Below are positions 8,929 to 16,019 of a stretch of 28,584 nt of DNA, one piece after another. Source of the stretch: Lachnospiraceae bacterium (GTDB taxonomy: Bacteria; Bacillota_A; Clostridia; Lachnospirales; Lachnospiraceae); assembly GCA_003446335.1 (NCBI GenBank), contig DMAZ01000211.1:1-28584 (forward strand). Direction: 5' to 3'. The notes beneath the pieces were generated by a model, which saw only the letters and a list, made by a program, of their open reading frames with translations, was not told the origin of the DNA and searched no databases. Within the stretch, counting starts at the first letter, position 1, and every line of letters starts with the position of its first letter. A program made the translations under genes and the position numbers.

Positions 8929-8959
8929 GACCCCGAAGCCAGGCTTCGGGGTCTCTTTT
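8929..8959 (+). terminator. Terminator of the GH32 gene
   Basis: Perfect 12-bp inverted repeat GACCCCGAAGCC / GGCTTCGGGGTC around a single base (8941), followed by TCTTTT. It lies 36 bases after the GH32 stop. Confidence 0.9.
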
Positions 8960-9014
8960 AAACATTTTAATATTCATTTTCCTTACAATTCTTCCGTTCT
9001 GCTGCTTTCGTCTA

Positions 9015-9638
9015 TCAAACTGCTTTTCCCATAACAGCATTACATATGATATCTACACACTCATCAATACCGAATTTTGAACTATTCAGGCACAGATCAT
9101 AGGTAATGGCAGCTCCCCAGCTGTTGTTCGTATAATAATTGTAATAACTGCCTCTCTTCTTATCAGTCTTCAGGATAAATTCCCGGGCCTTCGCATCGGT
9201 AATCCCTTTTTCAGAGGCGATACGGGCCGCCCTGAAATCCAGATCCGCATGAAGAAAAACAGAAAACAGATCCGGATCATCTTCCAGCGCAAAATCTGCA
9301 CAGCGTCCCACTATGACACAGGATCCTTCTTCTGCAATCTTCTTGATCGTATTGAACTGAGCAAGAAATACTGTCTGATCAAGAGGCACCTCCCCGGGTA
9401 AAGACTTGCCGCCGAAGCCGAACCCGTCCATGACCAGTGAATACAGAAAACTGTTGGTCGGTTTTTCATCATGCGTCTCAAAGAGAGATTCAGCCAATCC
9501 GCTCTCCCTGGCCGCACGCTCAAGTAATGCACTGTCGAAATACCTTATGCCAAGTCTTTGCGCAACGGCGTACCCGATCTCTCTCCCACCGGATCCGGTC
9601 TGCCTGCCGATCGTAATAATTATTTTCTTTTCAGACAT
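9015..9638 (-). CDS. Cytidylate kinase-like family protein
   Basis: P-loop nucleoside monophosphate kinase-like protein of the cytidylate-kinase-like family found in Firmicutes, 207 residues from the chosen start. The N-terminus reads IIITIGRQTGSGGREIG (P-loop variant, residues about 6-22), then FDSALLERAARESG. A central VIVGRCADFAL and the HADLDFRAARIASEKG stretch match the NMP-binding and lid-like parts. The C-terminal YNYYTNNSWGAAITYDLCLN and SSKFGIDECVDII are typical of the family and differ from true Cmk. An upstream in-frame ATG (9656) adds six residues but has no ribosome binding site, whereas ATG 9638 follows GAGGGA at good spacing. It stands alone between convergent GH32 and the rluA-family gene, with its own promoter. 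The physiological substrate is unknown. Confidence 0.88.
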   Translation of the reverse strand: MSEKKIIITIGRQTGSGGREIGYAVAQRLGIRYFDSALLERAARESGLAESLFETHDEKPTNSFLYSLVMDGFGFGGKSLPGEVPLDQTVFLAQFNTIKKIAEEGSCVIVGRCADFALEDDPDLFSVFLHADLDFRAARIASEKGITDAKAREFILKTDKKRGSYYNYYTNNSWGAAITYDLCLNSSKFGIDECVDIICNAVMGKAV

Positions 9639-9679
9639 TTCAGTTCCCTCATACAAAGAGCGTAGTCATCTTTCTGAAT

Positions 9680-9708
9680 ATTGTACTTTGTTTGTACAAT
9701 TTTTACAA
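9680..9708 (-). promoter_or_regulatory. Promoter with embedded inverted repeat for the cytidylate kinase-like gene
   Basis: On the minus strand: TTGTAA (9703-9708), 17 bases, TACAAT (9680-9685). Between and over these lies a perfect inverted repeat TTGTAC-N7-GTACAA (9681-9699), placed where a repressor would block polymerase. Confidence 0.65.
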
Positions 9709-9735
9709 GAGGGGAACTTTAAAATTTGTCAACGA

Positions 9736-10767
9736 TCACCCTGAACGAAGTTTTTTCAGAATCGAATCAAAATAGTCCGGGAGCGGTGCCCGGAACTCGA
9801 GGTACTCTCCGGTAGACGGATGAATGAATCCGATAACAGCTGCATGAAGCGTCTGCCCCTGCAGCGTATAGGGAGATTTCCCCGATCCGTAGACGGAATC
9901 TCCTAACAGAGGATGCCCTTTCGAAGCCATATGGACACGGATCTGATGTGTGCGGCCGGTCTCCAGCCTGAATTCGCACAGGGTATACCTGCCGAATCGT
10001 TCCAGTACCGTGACGTGGGTAACAGCGGGTTTGCCTCCGCTCTTTACGACAGCCATCTTTTTCCGGTCTCTCGTATCCCGTCCTATATTTCCCTCAATCG
10101 TCATGCAGTCTTCCTTCACATTCCCGCATACGATCCCGAGATAGACCCGATTGATTGAATGGACAGCCAGCTGATCAGCGATCTTTCTGTGGGCAATATC
10201 ATTTTTGCAGATGATCAGGGCCCCTGTCGTATCCTTATCGATCCGGTGAACAATGCCGGGTCTCAAAACACCGTTGATTCCCGAAAGATTATCCCTGCAG
10301 TGAAATAAGACCGCATTCACGAGTGTTCCCGATGAATGGCCCGGAGCCGGGTGAACAGCCATATTCTTGGGTTTGTTGACGATCAGAAGATCGTCATCCT
10401 CATAAAGAATATCAAGCGGAATATCTTCCGGAAGGATTTCCGGATCCTTCAGCTCCGGAATGTGAAGGATCACTTCCTCGCCCGCACAGAGCTTCCTGGA
10501 GCTCTTTACTGAGTTTCCACCTACAGTTGCTTCCCCCTCTTTGATGAGCTCCTGCAGACGGCTTCTGGAAAGCTCAGGAAGCATTCCGGCCAGAAATCGG
10601 TCTATCCTTATACCATCCGAGGATCCGTCAACGATGAAATGACGTACATCATCCTGAACTGATTCATCTTCGCTGAAATAATGAAGATCATCCCCGGCTG
10701 CGTCATCCTCATCGGAAATGCAATCAGACAGGAACAGGTCTTTTCCGGAAATCTTCAGATCTGTCAT
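9736..10767 (-). CDS. RluA/RluD family pseudouridine synthase
   Basis: rRNA pseudouridine synthase of the RluA family (RluD-like, YlyB position), isomerising uridines in RNA. The 343 residues comprise an unusual acidic N-terminal extension (1-43), an S4 RNA-binding domain (about 44-105, with RIDRFLAGMLPELSRSRLQE) and the catalytic domain. The motif HRIDKDTTGAL carries the catalytic aspartate D177; EFRLETGRTHQIRVHMASKG near the C-terminus is also characteristic. The start codon overlaps the lspA stop as ATGA, so translation is probably coupled; this supports the upstream ATG and hence the extension. lspA followed by rluD-type gene is the usual Firmicute order. It ends the operon that begins at 15974; I see no clear terminator after it. 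Confidence 0.93.
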   Translation of the reverse strand: MTDLKISGKDLFLSDCISDEDDAAGDDLHYFSEDESVQDDVRHFIVDGSSDGIRIDRFLAGMLPELSRSRLQELIKEGEATVGGNSVKSSRKLCAGEEVILHIPELKDPEILPEDIPLDILYEDDDLLIVNKPKNMAVHPAPGHSSGTLVNAVLFHCRDNLSGINGVLRPGIVHRIDKDTTGALIICKNDIAHRKIADQLAVHSINRVYLGIVCGNVKEDCMTIEGNIGRDTRDRKKMAVVKSGGKPAVTHVTVLERFGRYTLCEFRLETGRTHQIRVHMASKGHPLLGDSVYGSGKSPYTLQGQTLHAAVIGFIHPSTGEYLEFRAPLPDYFDSILKKLRSG

Positions 10768-11264
10768 GACACTTTCCCCTTAAAGTTAAGATCGTCCTCT
10801 TTGTAAACGAACATGATCAGAATAAAGAATATGAACGCTGAACATGTCACATAAATGTCAGCCACATTAAAAATCGGAAAATCTATCAGAGAAAAATACA
10901 GAAAATCTCTTACATAATGAAGAGTGAGTCTGTCATAAAAATTCCCGAATGCTCCCGCGGAAACCACTACAATCAAAATTCTGAGCGGGAGATACTTTTT
11001 ATCTGAAGGGATTTTCCGATACAGAAAAATCATCACCGCAAGGAAAACGACCGTAAGGATCAGAAAGAATGCTCTCTGATTCTGAAGAAGTCCGAAAGCC
11101 GCGCCCCTGTTCTCCAGATATCTCAGTTCGAACACACCTCTGACGAGAACAATCGGTCCTGCACTGAGATTCTCAACGGCCCAGACCTTGGTCATCAGAT
11201 CGACGGCCACCAGTATAATAAACCCCGCAATTGCTTTTATATATCGCATTGAATCTGATTTCAT
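10764..11264 (-). CDS. lspA: Lipoprotein signal peptidase (signal peptidase II)
   Basis: Membrane aspartyl protease that removes signal peptides from prolipoproteins. From ATG 11264 the product has 166 residues, the usual family length, with four membrane segments. Conserved blocks are visible: VDLMTKVWA, LRYLENRGAAFGLLQ, then the catalytic aspartates in GNFYDR (D111) and FNVADIYV (D136), numbered from the chosen start. A start 12 codons upstream (11300) would overlap aroB by 17 bases and has no good ribosome binding site, whereas a G-rich stretch (GCGGGG) precedes 11264. It overlaps the next gene by four bases and follows aroB closely, so it is part of the same transcript. Confidence 0.93.
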   Translation of the reverse strand: MKSDSMRYIKAIAGFIILVAVDLMTKVWAVENLSAGPIVLVRGVFELRYLENRGAAFGLLQNQRAFFLILTVVFLAVMIFLYRKIPSDKKYLPLRILIVVVSAGAFGNFYDRLTLHYVRDFLYFSLIDFPIFNVADIYVTCSAFIFFILIMFVYKEDDLNFKGKVS

Positions 11265-11283
11265 CACTTGACCCCGCTGCTTT

Positions 11284-12339
11284 TCATAGCATGTCTCCAT
11301 TTATAAAACGGATACCCTTTAAGATCTCATCATCACTCACGTCATCTGCTATAAATGCTTTGCCGATTTCTTTAATAAGAATAAAGCGAATACGTCCGGC
11401 AGCCATTTTCTTGTCTGATTTTGTTATACGAAGAATTTCCTGCTCATCGATATCGTCCACATACATTGGAAGACCGAACATTACGCAGACATCTCTGATT
11501 TCATACAGTTCATCCGCTTCAATATAGCCCCGCTCATGACTGATCAGTGCCGCCGCTATACAGCCCAGGCCGACACATTTTCCGTGTGTCATAGTAAAAT
11601 TCTTGTATTTTTCCAGCGCATGGCCGATAGTGTGACCGAGGTTCAGAAGCGCCCTTTCCCCTTTTTCCTTCGGATCACGGATAACAATCTCCTCCTTGAT
11701 CCCGGCGGTTCTTCTGACCATCTCAAGAATGACGTCATCCTCTTTCTCGTTAATACCGTCCATATTTTCAAGGATCCATTCAAAAAAGCTGCTGTCCGCA
11801 AGCAGGGCGGATTTGAGAACTTCTCCCATTCCTGAATCGAATTCCTCATCCGGGAGTGTTTTCAGGGTCATCGGATTCGTATAAACGAATTCCGGCATGT
11901 GAAAAGCACCGATCATGTTCTTGTAGCCAAGATAATCAACGCCCGTCTTCCCTCCAATGCTCGAGTCGACCTGCGAAAGCAGTGTCGTAGGTACCTGTAC
12001 GCATGCGATTCCTCTTAAATATGTGGCAGCAGCAAATCCGGTCATATCACCGACAACACCGCCACCGAGTGCCAGCAGGCAGTCCTTTCGGTCATAATGA
12101 TGTCCGATCAAAAATTCATATAACTTTTCGATCGACTGAAGATTCTTGTGCTCTTCTCCTGCCTCAAAAGAAAATATATCGACCGTATCGAAAACCTCAT
12201 CCAGAACGCTTTTTACAGATTCCGCATAAAGCGGGACCGTATTGGTATCGCCTACAATACATACTCTGGCCGGGGCAATTGCAGATTTTTCAAATGCTTC
12301 CTTCAGCCCCTCGAAAGAATTATTAAAATACAGGCTCAC
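11284..12339 (-). CDS. aroB: 3-dehydroquinate synthase
   Basis: Cytoplasmic enzyme that converts DAHP to 3-dehydroquinate, second step of the shikimate pathway. NAD-binding GGGVVGDMTGFAAATYLRG, the VPTTLLSQVDSSIGGKTGVD block and metal ligands in MGEVLK, NLGHTIGHALEK and MTHGK are all present. I chose a GTG start at 12339 (MSLYFNNSFEGL, 351 residues, normal for the family) because AAAGGAG lies nine bases upstream. The longer open frame back to 12429 begins with TTG, has non-homologous residues and would translate through the terminator hairpin at 12366-12394. It sits between sepF and lspA, so expression depends on read-through of that hairpin or an unseen promoter. Confidence 0.93.
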   Translation of the reverse strand: MSLYFNNSFEGLKEAFEKSAIAPARVCIVGDTNTVPLYAESVKSVLDEVFDTVDIFSFEAGEEHKNLQSIEKLYEFLIGHHYDRKDCLLALGGGVVGDMTGFAAATYLRGIACVQVPTTLLSQVDSSIGGKTGVDYLGYKNMIGAFHMPEFVYTNPMTLKTLPDEEFDSGMGEVLKSALLADSSFFEWILENMDGINEKEDDVILEMVRRTAGIKEEIVIRDPKEKGERALLNLGHTIGHALEKYKNFTMTHGKCVGLGCIAAALISHERGYIEADELYEIRDVCVMFGLPMYVDDIDEQEILRITKSDKKMAAGRIRFILIKEIGKAFIADDVSDDEILKGIRFINGDML

Positions 12340-12353
12340 TTTCCATATCTCCT

Positions 12354-12394
12354 TTCCTAAAAAGAAAGCATCAGACTTATGAAGCCTGATGCTT
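12354..12394 (-). terminator. Terminator/attenuator between sepF and aroB
   Basis: Perfect 9-bp stem AAGCATCAG / CTGATGCTT (12366-12394) with an 11-base loop. On the minus strand it is followed by TTTCTTTTT, which runs straight into the aroB ribosome binding site (AAAGGAG). With no room for a promoter after it, partial read-through or regulated antitermination is implied for aroB-lspA-rluA. Confidence 0.7.
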
Positions 12395-12425
12395 GAAATC
12401 ATTTCTTTGTGATGATCCTTGAAAA

Positions 12426-13319
12426 TCAATATTGTGATCTCATGGACGGAAGATCAAAGTCACCGTTTAACAAGCTTGTATAATCACCGGAAATGGAAAC
12501 ATTTTCCGGTGTCAGAATATAGAAATAAGTCGATACTTTCTGCAGACCGCCGTGAAGTGAATAGCAGGCTCCGCAGGAGAAGTCTATGATTCTCTGAGCA
12601 GTATCGACATCAATTCCTTCAAGATTAATGACGACTGTGGAATTGGCCATCAGTGTCTCAGCGATATCCTGTGTATCTTCCATAGATTCAGGACGAATAA
12701 CTTCAACTTTTCCTCCATGTCCCATATTCACCCGCTTTTTTCGATCATTTCTGGTATTTTTCACCGGCTTTTCATTGACCATCGAAGACCAATCCGTCTG
12801 ATCATAGCTGCTGTGTGACGTGGTTCTGTCTGTGGTCGAATAGGAAGCCTTATAGGCACTCTGTGATGACCTGCGGGAAGTCTCTCTTCTTACACGGCTC
12901 TTTTCTCTGGCACCTGCAGCACTTCTTCCTCTTGATGATCTCGATGCGCGGGGTCTTTCTTCCTCTTCATCATCCTCATCTTCGTCTTCTTCGTCCTCTT
13001 CGTCATCATCCTCTTCATTTTCAGAGGACTTGCGGGATCTGAAAAATGAGAAAGATTTTCTTTCTTTCTTCTCGTCCTCCTCATCCTCTTCATATTCATC
13101 ATCCAGATCTTCTTCGTCGTCTAATTCGTCTTCTTCTTCATCTGATTTTCTGGAGAATTTCTGCCAGAAGCGCTTTTTCGGCTTGTCATCCTCAAAGTCT
13201 TCCTCATCATCTTCATCCTCTTCGTCATCTAAATCATCATCTTCATTGTAATCATCTTCATAATCATCATCTTCATCATTCAGTCTGATCACATCAAGAA
13301 GGCGGTCAAAAAAACCCAT
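12426..13319 (-). CDS. sepF: Cell division protein SepF with very long acidic linker
   Basis: SepF (YlmF) joins FtsZ to the membrane and supports septum formation in Gram-positive bacteria. The N-terminal MGFFDRLLDVIRL is the expected membrane-binding amphipathic helix. The folded SepF core lies at about 204-280 (KVEVIRPESMEDTQDIAETL; VVINLEGIDVDTAQRIIDF; SCGACYSLHG; YFYILTPENV). Between them is a disordered region of about 190 residues: roughly residues 14-125 are dominated by Asp/Glu runs broken by short basic/aromatic islands (KKRFWQKFSRK; KKERKSFSFFRSRK), then about 125-200 is Arg/Ser-rich. The total of 297 is about twice a typical SepF. The gene follows yggS by 18 bases, the conserved order, and is followed by a terminator-like hairpin. 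Confidence 0.93.
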   Translation of the reverse strand: MGFFDRLLDVIRLNDEDDDYEDDYNEDDDLDDEEDEDDEEDFEDDKPKKRFWQKFSRKSDEEEDELDDEEDLDDEYEEDEEDEKKERKSFSFFRSRKSSENEEDDDEEDEEDEDEDDEEEERPRASRSSRGRSAAGAREKSRVRRETSRRSSQSAYKASYSTTDRTTSHSSYDQTDWSSMVNEKPVKNTRNDRKKRVNMGHGGKVEVIRPESMEDTQDIAETLMANSTVVINLEGIDVDTAQRIIDFSCGACYSLHGGLQKVSTYFYILTPENVSISGDYTSLLNGDFDLPSMRSQY

Positions 13320-13337
13320 ATCTGAAAATCTCCGATC

Positions 13338-14033
13338 TCATTTATTCGAGTAGTCACGCTCACCGAAGATGCTTGTTCCTACTCTGACCATTGTGGATCC
13401 TTCCTCAGCAGCCACAATATAGTCATTGGACATACCCATACTTAAAACATTTACTTTAACATTATCAATTTTTTTAGATGCTATGTCAACACTTAAATCG
13501 CGCATTTTGGCAAAGCAGGGTCTGTCCTCTTCGGGGTCCTCCACATAAGGAGCACTGGTCATAAGACCTTCCACACGCACATGCGGAAGATGGCTGATTT
13601 TCTCTATCAGCACCGGAGCTTCTTCGGGTGTTACCCCGAATTTGCTCTCCTCTCCGCCGACATTTACCTCGATCAGGATCGGGATAATACGGTCATGCTT
13701 TGCCGCTTCCTTTTCAATTGTCTCCGCAAGCTGGAAGGAGTCCACCGAATGGATCAGATGAATGTACTCAGCAATATATTTTACCTTGTTACGCTGGAGA
13801 TGGCCGATCATATGCCAGCGTATATCTTTCGGCAGATCATCGTGCTTGACTCTGAGTTCCTGTATATAGTTCTCCCCAAAATCACGATGTCCCGCATGAT
13901 AGAGCTCCAGGATCGCTTCCTCCGGTTTTGTCTTGCTCACGGCAACAATCGTCACATCCTGTGCGCTCCGCCCACTCCTCTCACAGGCTTTTGCGATCTG
14001 TTCTTTTACTTTTTCCAGATTCTCTTTAAGCAT
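13338..14033 (-). CDS. YggS family pyridoxal phosphate homeostasis protein
   Basis: PLP-binding protein of the YggS/PROSC (PLPBP) family, a single-domain alanine-racemase-like barrel that buffers pyridoxal phosphate and affects amino-acid pools. The 231 residues are the normal length. VAVSKTKP contains the PLP lysine K34; GENYIQEL, WHMIGHLQRNK, LIEVNVGGEESKFG, GLMTSAPY and LSMGMSNDY are all characteristic. It lies directly before sepF, as ylmE does before ylmF in many Firmicutes, and its ATG is two bases from the stop of the HlyD-like gene. Confidence 0.95.
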   Translation of the reverse strand: MLKENLEKVKEQIAKACERSGRSAQDVTIVAVSKTKPEEAILELYHAGHRDFGENYIQELRVKHDDLPKDIRWHMIGHLQRNKVKYIAEYIHLIHSVDSFQLAETIEKEAAKHDRIIPILIEVNVGGEESKFGVTPEEAPVLIEKISHLPHVRVEGLMTSAPYVEDPEEDRPCFAKMRDLSVDIASKKIDNVKVNVLSMGMSNDYIVAAEEGSTMVRVGTSIFGERDYSNK

Positions 14034-14035
14034 GT

Positions 14036-15412
14036 TTACCTCGCAGTCACTTCCGATTCCCTGACTCTGGAGGAATCCATAACAATATAGTCGAACTGAG
14101 ATATACCGTAGCTGGTGCCGTTCTCCACCAGACAGTACTGTTCATTCTTATCAATGATATTCACTCTCCGGAACATGGCATATCCCTTGTTGGTGCAGTA
14201 AACGCCCTCCAGCGAGTCCGTGCTGTTAATAACATATCGATCTGAGGACGTTCCTTCTTTCATGATAATATCGCCCTCATCGAAATCCATCGTATCTATA
14301 TAGTACTTTCCGTCCTGCTTATTATAAATAGTCGGTGTAATAAATACGCTGGATTCACTTCCGTCATCCGCTCTCGTATATTTCAGAAAACCGACGGAGT
14401 TGGAATCACCGCCCTGTGTACCGAATTCTTCGGGAATAGTATAGAACTTCTTGGATACAACAGAAGTGACCGGTACTTTCAGACCCGTAGCTGCATTTGT
14501 CACGAGCTCTATATCCAGAAATCTGGTATCAAGATAGCGTATGACTCCTTTTGTAAAGTCAAGCTTTCCGTAATAAGATCCGTTGCTCATCGTCAGGATC
14601 GAAAAAGCCGCAGTCTGTGTAACATCATCCGCCAGGAATTTAACGCGCATGGTCTTCTTGTCCGTCATCTGAACGATCTGCCTGGAAGTCAGCGGAATGA
14701 TCAGAGACCAGTTCTCCGAATTGACCAGTTTATAAATCTGCTGTCCCGCTTTGATCTGACCGCTCACTTTCAGGTCCGTCGCATGATAGGAATTCCGGTC
14801 AAGAGAATCCGCTGTGATATCTTCAACTGTGAAATTTTCATATCCGTCTATACAATAGCTGACCATGCCGTCAAGCGGACAGGTACTGATCGTCTGGTTC
14901 CCGAATGTAATAGAGGAGGCTCCGGTGTTGGTCACAAGATCCGGAGAATCTGCCAGCGTATTGTCCAGCACATCCCCCTCAAGAGAATACTTGAAGGAAT
15001 AAACATTGTGGAAATCTTTCGGTGTAAAAGTCGTTGCATAGTCACGGACATGCCTCTGAATACTGGACAGCGTCGCTTCCGAAACCTCCGTTCCTTCCCG
15101 GTCCTGAGCAGAAGGGCTCACAGAATAGACGGCTCCATACCGTTTTACTCTGGAATTTTCCCTTGCATAATAGGTAATATAACCGCCTGAATCAGCAGAT
15201 ATGACCTGTTCAGATCGTATAACAAGACCGGTATACGTATTGTTCTTTGCGAGCGGTCCCGCCATGACCTGGTATGACTGCACATGATTGGAGGTCAGGT
15301 ACATGACCAGACTGACGACCAGGTATATAAAAACCGCAATAAAAATAATCGTTCCGATATTCAGCGTAAAATAACGCTGAATATCGGAATTCCTGTTTTC
15401 TCTATCTTTCAA
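14036..15412 (-). CDS. HlyD-like single-pass membrane protein of the divisome cluster
   Basis: 458-residue protein with one N-terminal membrane segment (about 18-39, GTIIFIAVFIYLVVSLVMYL) and a large external part resembling HlyD-type adaptor proteins: a lipoyl-like start (TGLVIRSEQVISADSGGYIT, YYARENSRVKRYGAVY), and a later barrel-type segment (VSGQIKAGQQIYKLVNSENW, SLIIPLTSRQI). Proteins of this kind accompany yggS-sepF in Lachnospiraceae, from memory, and their role is unknown; no partner exporter is nearby. The only suitable start is TTG at 15412 with a weak AGGGA upstream; the next internal Met would remove most of the membrane segment. A perfect 16-bp hairpin lies just inside the gene (15352-15389). 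The stop nearly touches yggS. Confidence 0.82.
   Translation of the reverse strand: MKDRENRNSDIQRYFTLNIGTIIFIAVFIYLVVSLVMYLTSNHVQSYQVMAGPLAKNNTYTGLVIRSEQVISADSGGYITYYARENSRVKRYGAVYSVSPSAQDREGTEVSEATLSSIQRHVRDYATTFTPKDFHNVYSFKYSLEGDVLDNTLADSPDLVTNTGASSITFGNQTISTCPLDGMVSYCIDGYENFTVEDITADSLDRNSYHATDLKVSGQIKAGQQIYKLVNSENWSLIIPLTSRQIVQMTDKKTMRVKFLADDVTQTAAFSILTMSNGSYYGKLDFTKGVIRYLDTRFLDIELVTNAATGLKVPVTSVVSKKFYTIPEEFGTQGGDSNSVGFLKYTRADDGSESSVFITPTIYNKQDGKYYIDTMDFDEGDIIMKEGTSSDRYVINSTDSLEGVYCTNKGYAMFRRVNIIDKNEQYCLVENGTSYGISQFDYIVMDSSRVRESEVTAR
15352..15389 (-). repeat. Perfect 16-bp inverted repeat inside the HlyD-like gene
   Basis: Arms TTCCGATATTCAGCGT (15352-15367) and its exact reverse complement (15374-15389) flank a six-base loop. 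In the mRNA the stem begins about 23 bases after the TTG start and covers codons about 9-21. No T-tract follows, so it does not resemble a terminator. Confidence 0.85.
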
Positions 15413-15442
15413 ATTTCGTCCCTTATATAAATTTTTTACGTA

Positions 15443-15862
15443 TCAAAGTGAAAGGAGAATCTTATCTTTAAGACGATCATCAAGGTCTTCCTGATCCACA
15501 GAGACAGAAATAATAAAGTCGATGTTAAAAAGTGTGCTGACTGCATCCAGTTTCAGGATCGTGTCAGTAATATTGTCCTCTTTCAGTTTTGCGCATTTCA
15601 GGAAACCGTCAAGATACATTTCCTGAAGGTCATGGTCCTGCGAAATGATACCGCAGATAAATCCAATAAACTGCTCGTTATTTTCAATTGGATACCTGGA
15701 TACGTCAATAAGACGGATCTTATTGTTCAATTCATACATATGCTTGTTGCTCTTGTCGAGGTAAACGATACTTCCGGAAACCTTCTTGATATTATCATTT
15801 GCAATCTGAAGGATTTCTGTAGTTTTTCCTTTCCCTTTATGACCAACAATTAAACGAACCAT
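15443..15862 (-). CDS. Small P-loop (Walker A) protein
   Basis: 139-residue soluble protein. MVRLIVGHKGKGKTTEILQI holds a clear Walker A motif at residues 7-14. LDKSNKHMYELNNKIRLIDV and DAVSTLFNIDFIISVSVD look like further strands of a short P-loop fold, but I cannot assign a Walker B or a catalytic base confidently. Homologues in Clostridia are often labelled twitching-motility or PilT-like, which I would not accept as a function. It is first gene of the operon, with GGAGG and a good promoter upstream, and precedes the HlyD-like, yggS and sepF genes, which suggests a role tied to envelope or division. Function not known. Confidence 0.82.
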   Translation of the reverse strand: MVRLIVGHKGKGKTTEILQIANDNIKKVSGSIVYLDKSNKHMYELNNKIRLIDVSRYPIENNEQFIGFICGIISQDHDLQEMYLDGFLKCAKLKEDNITDTILKLDAVSTLFNIDFIISVSVDQEDLDDRLKDKILLSL

Positions 15863-15945
15863 ATCCGTTTTCCTCCTTTATTTATTAGTTGTGAACGTGT
15901 TTCGCCATCGGTGGAACCTGATATCTGAAACTGATTCTTATTTTC

Positions 15946-15974
15946 ATTATAATTTATCTGACCTGAAAACACAA
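15946..15974 (-). promoter_or_regulatory. Promoter of the P-loop/HlyD-like/yggS/sepF operon
   Basis: On the minus strand: TTGTGT (15969-15974), 17 bases, consensus TATAAT (15946-15951). The untranslated leader to ATG 15862 is about 75-80 bases and includes AAAGGAGG before the start. Confidence 0.75.
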
Positions 15975-16019
15975 GGAAAGATAGCATTAATTGAACATCT
16001 GCCCTCTGTTCCTGAAAAT

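Noticed and set aside
9725..9732. TTGACA on the minus strand (in GTTGACAAATT) after the rluA-family gene as a -35 box
   Set aside because: No -10 follows at 16-18 bases; the TTGTAA/TACAAT pair further on is better placed for the cytidylate kinase-like gene.
11265..11300. Upstream ATG for lspA
   Set aside because: It has no ribosome binding site, overlaps aroB, and makes the protein longer than the family norm.
12340..12429. Longer aroB starting with TTG at 12429
   Set aside because: It would translate through the sepF terminator hairpin and adds non-homologous residues; GTG 12339 has AAAGGAG at correct spacing.
13030..13251. Plus-strand open frame rich in serine, opposite sepF
   Set aside because: It is the antisense image of the Asp/Glu codon runs of SepF and has no ribosome binding site.
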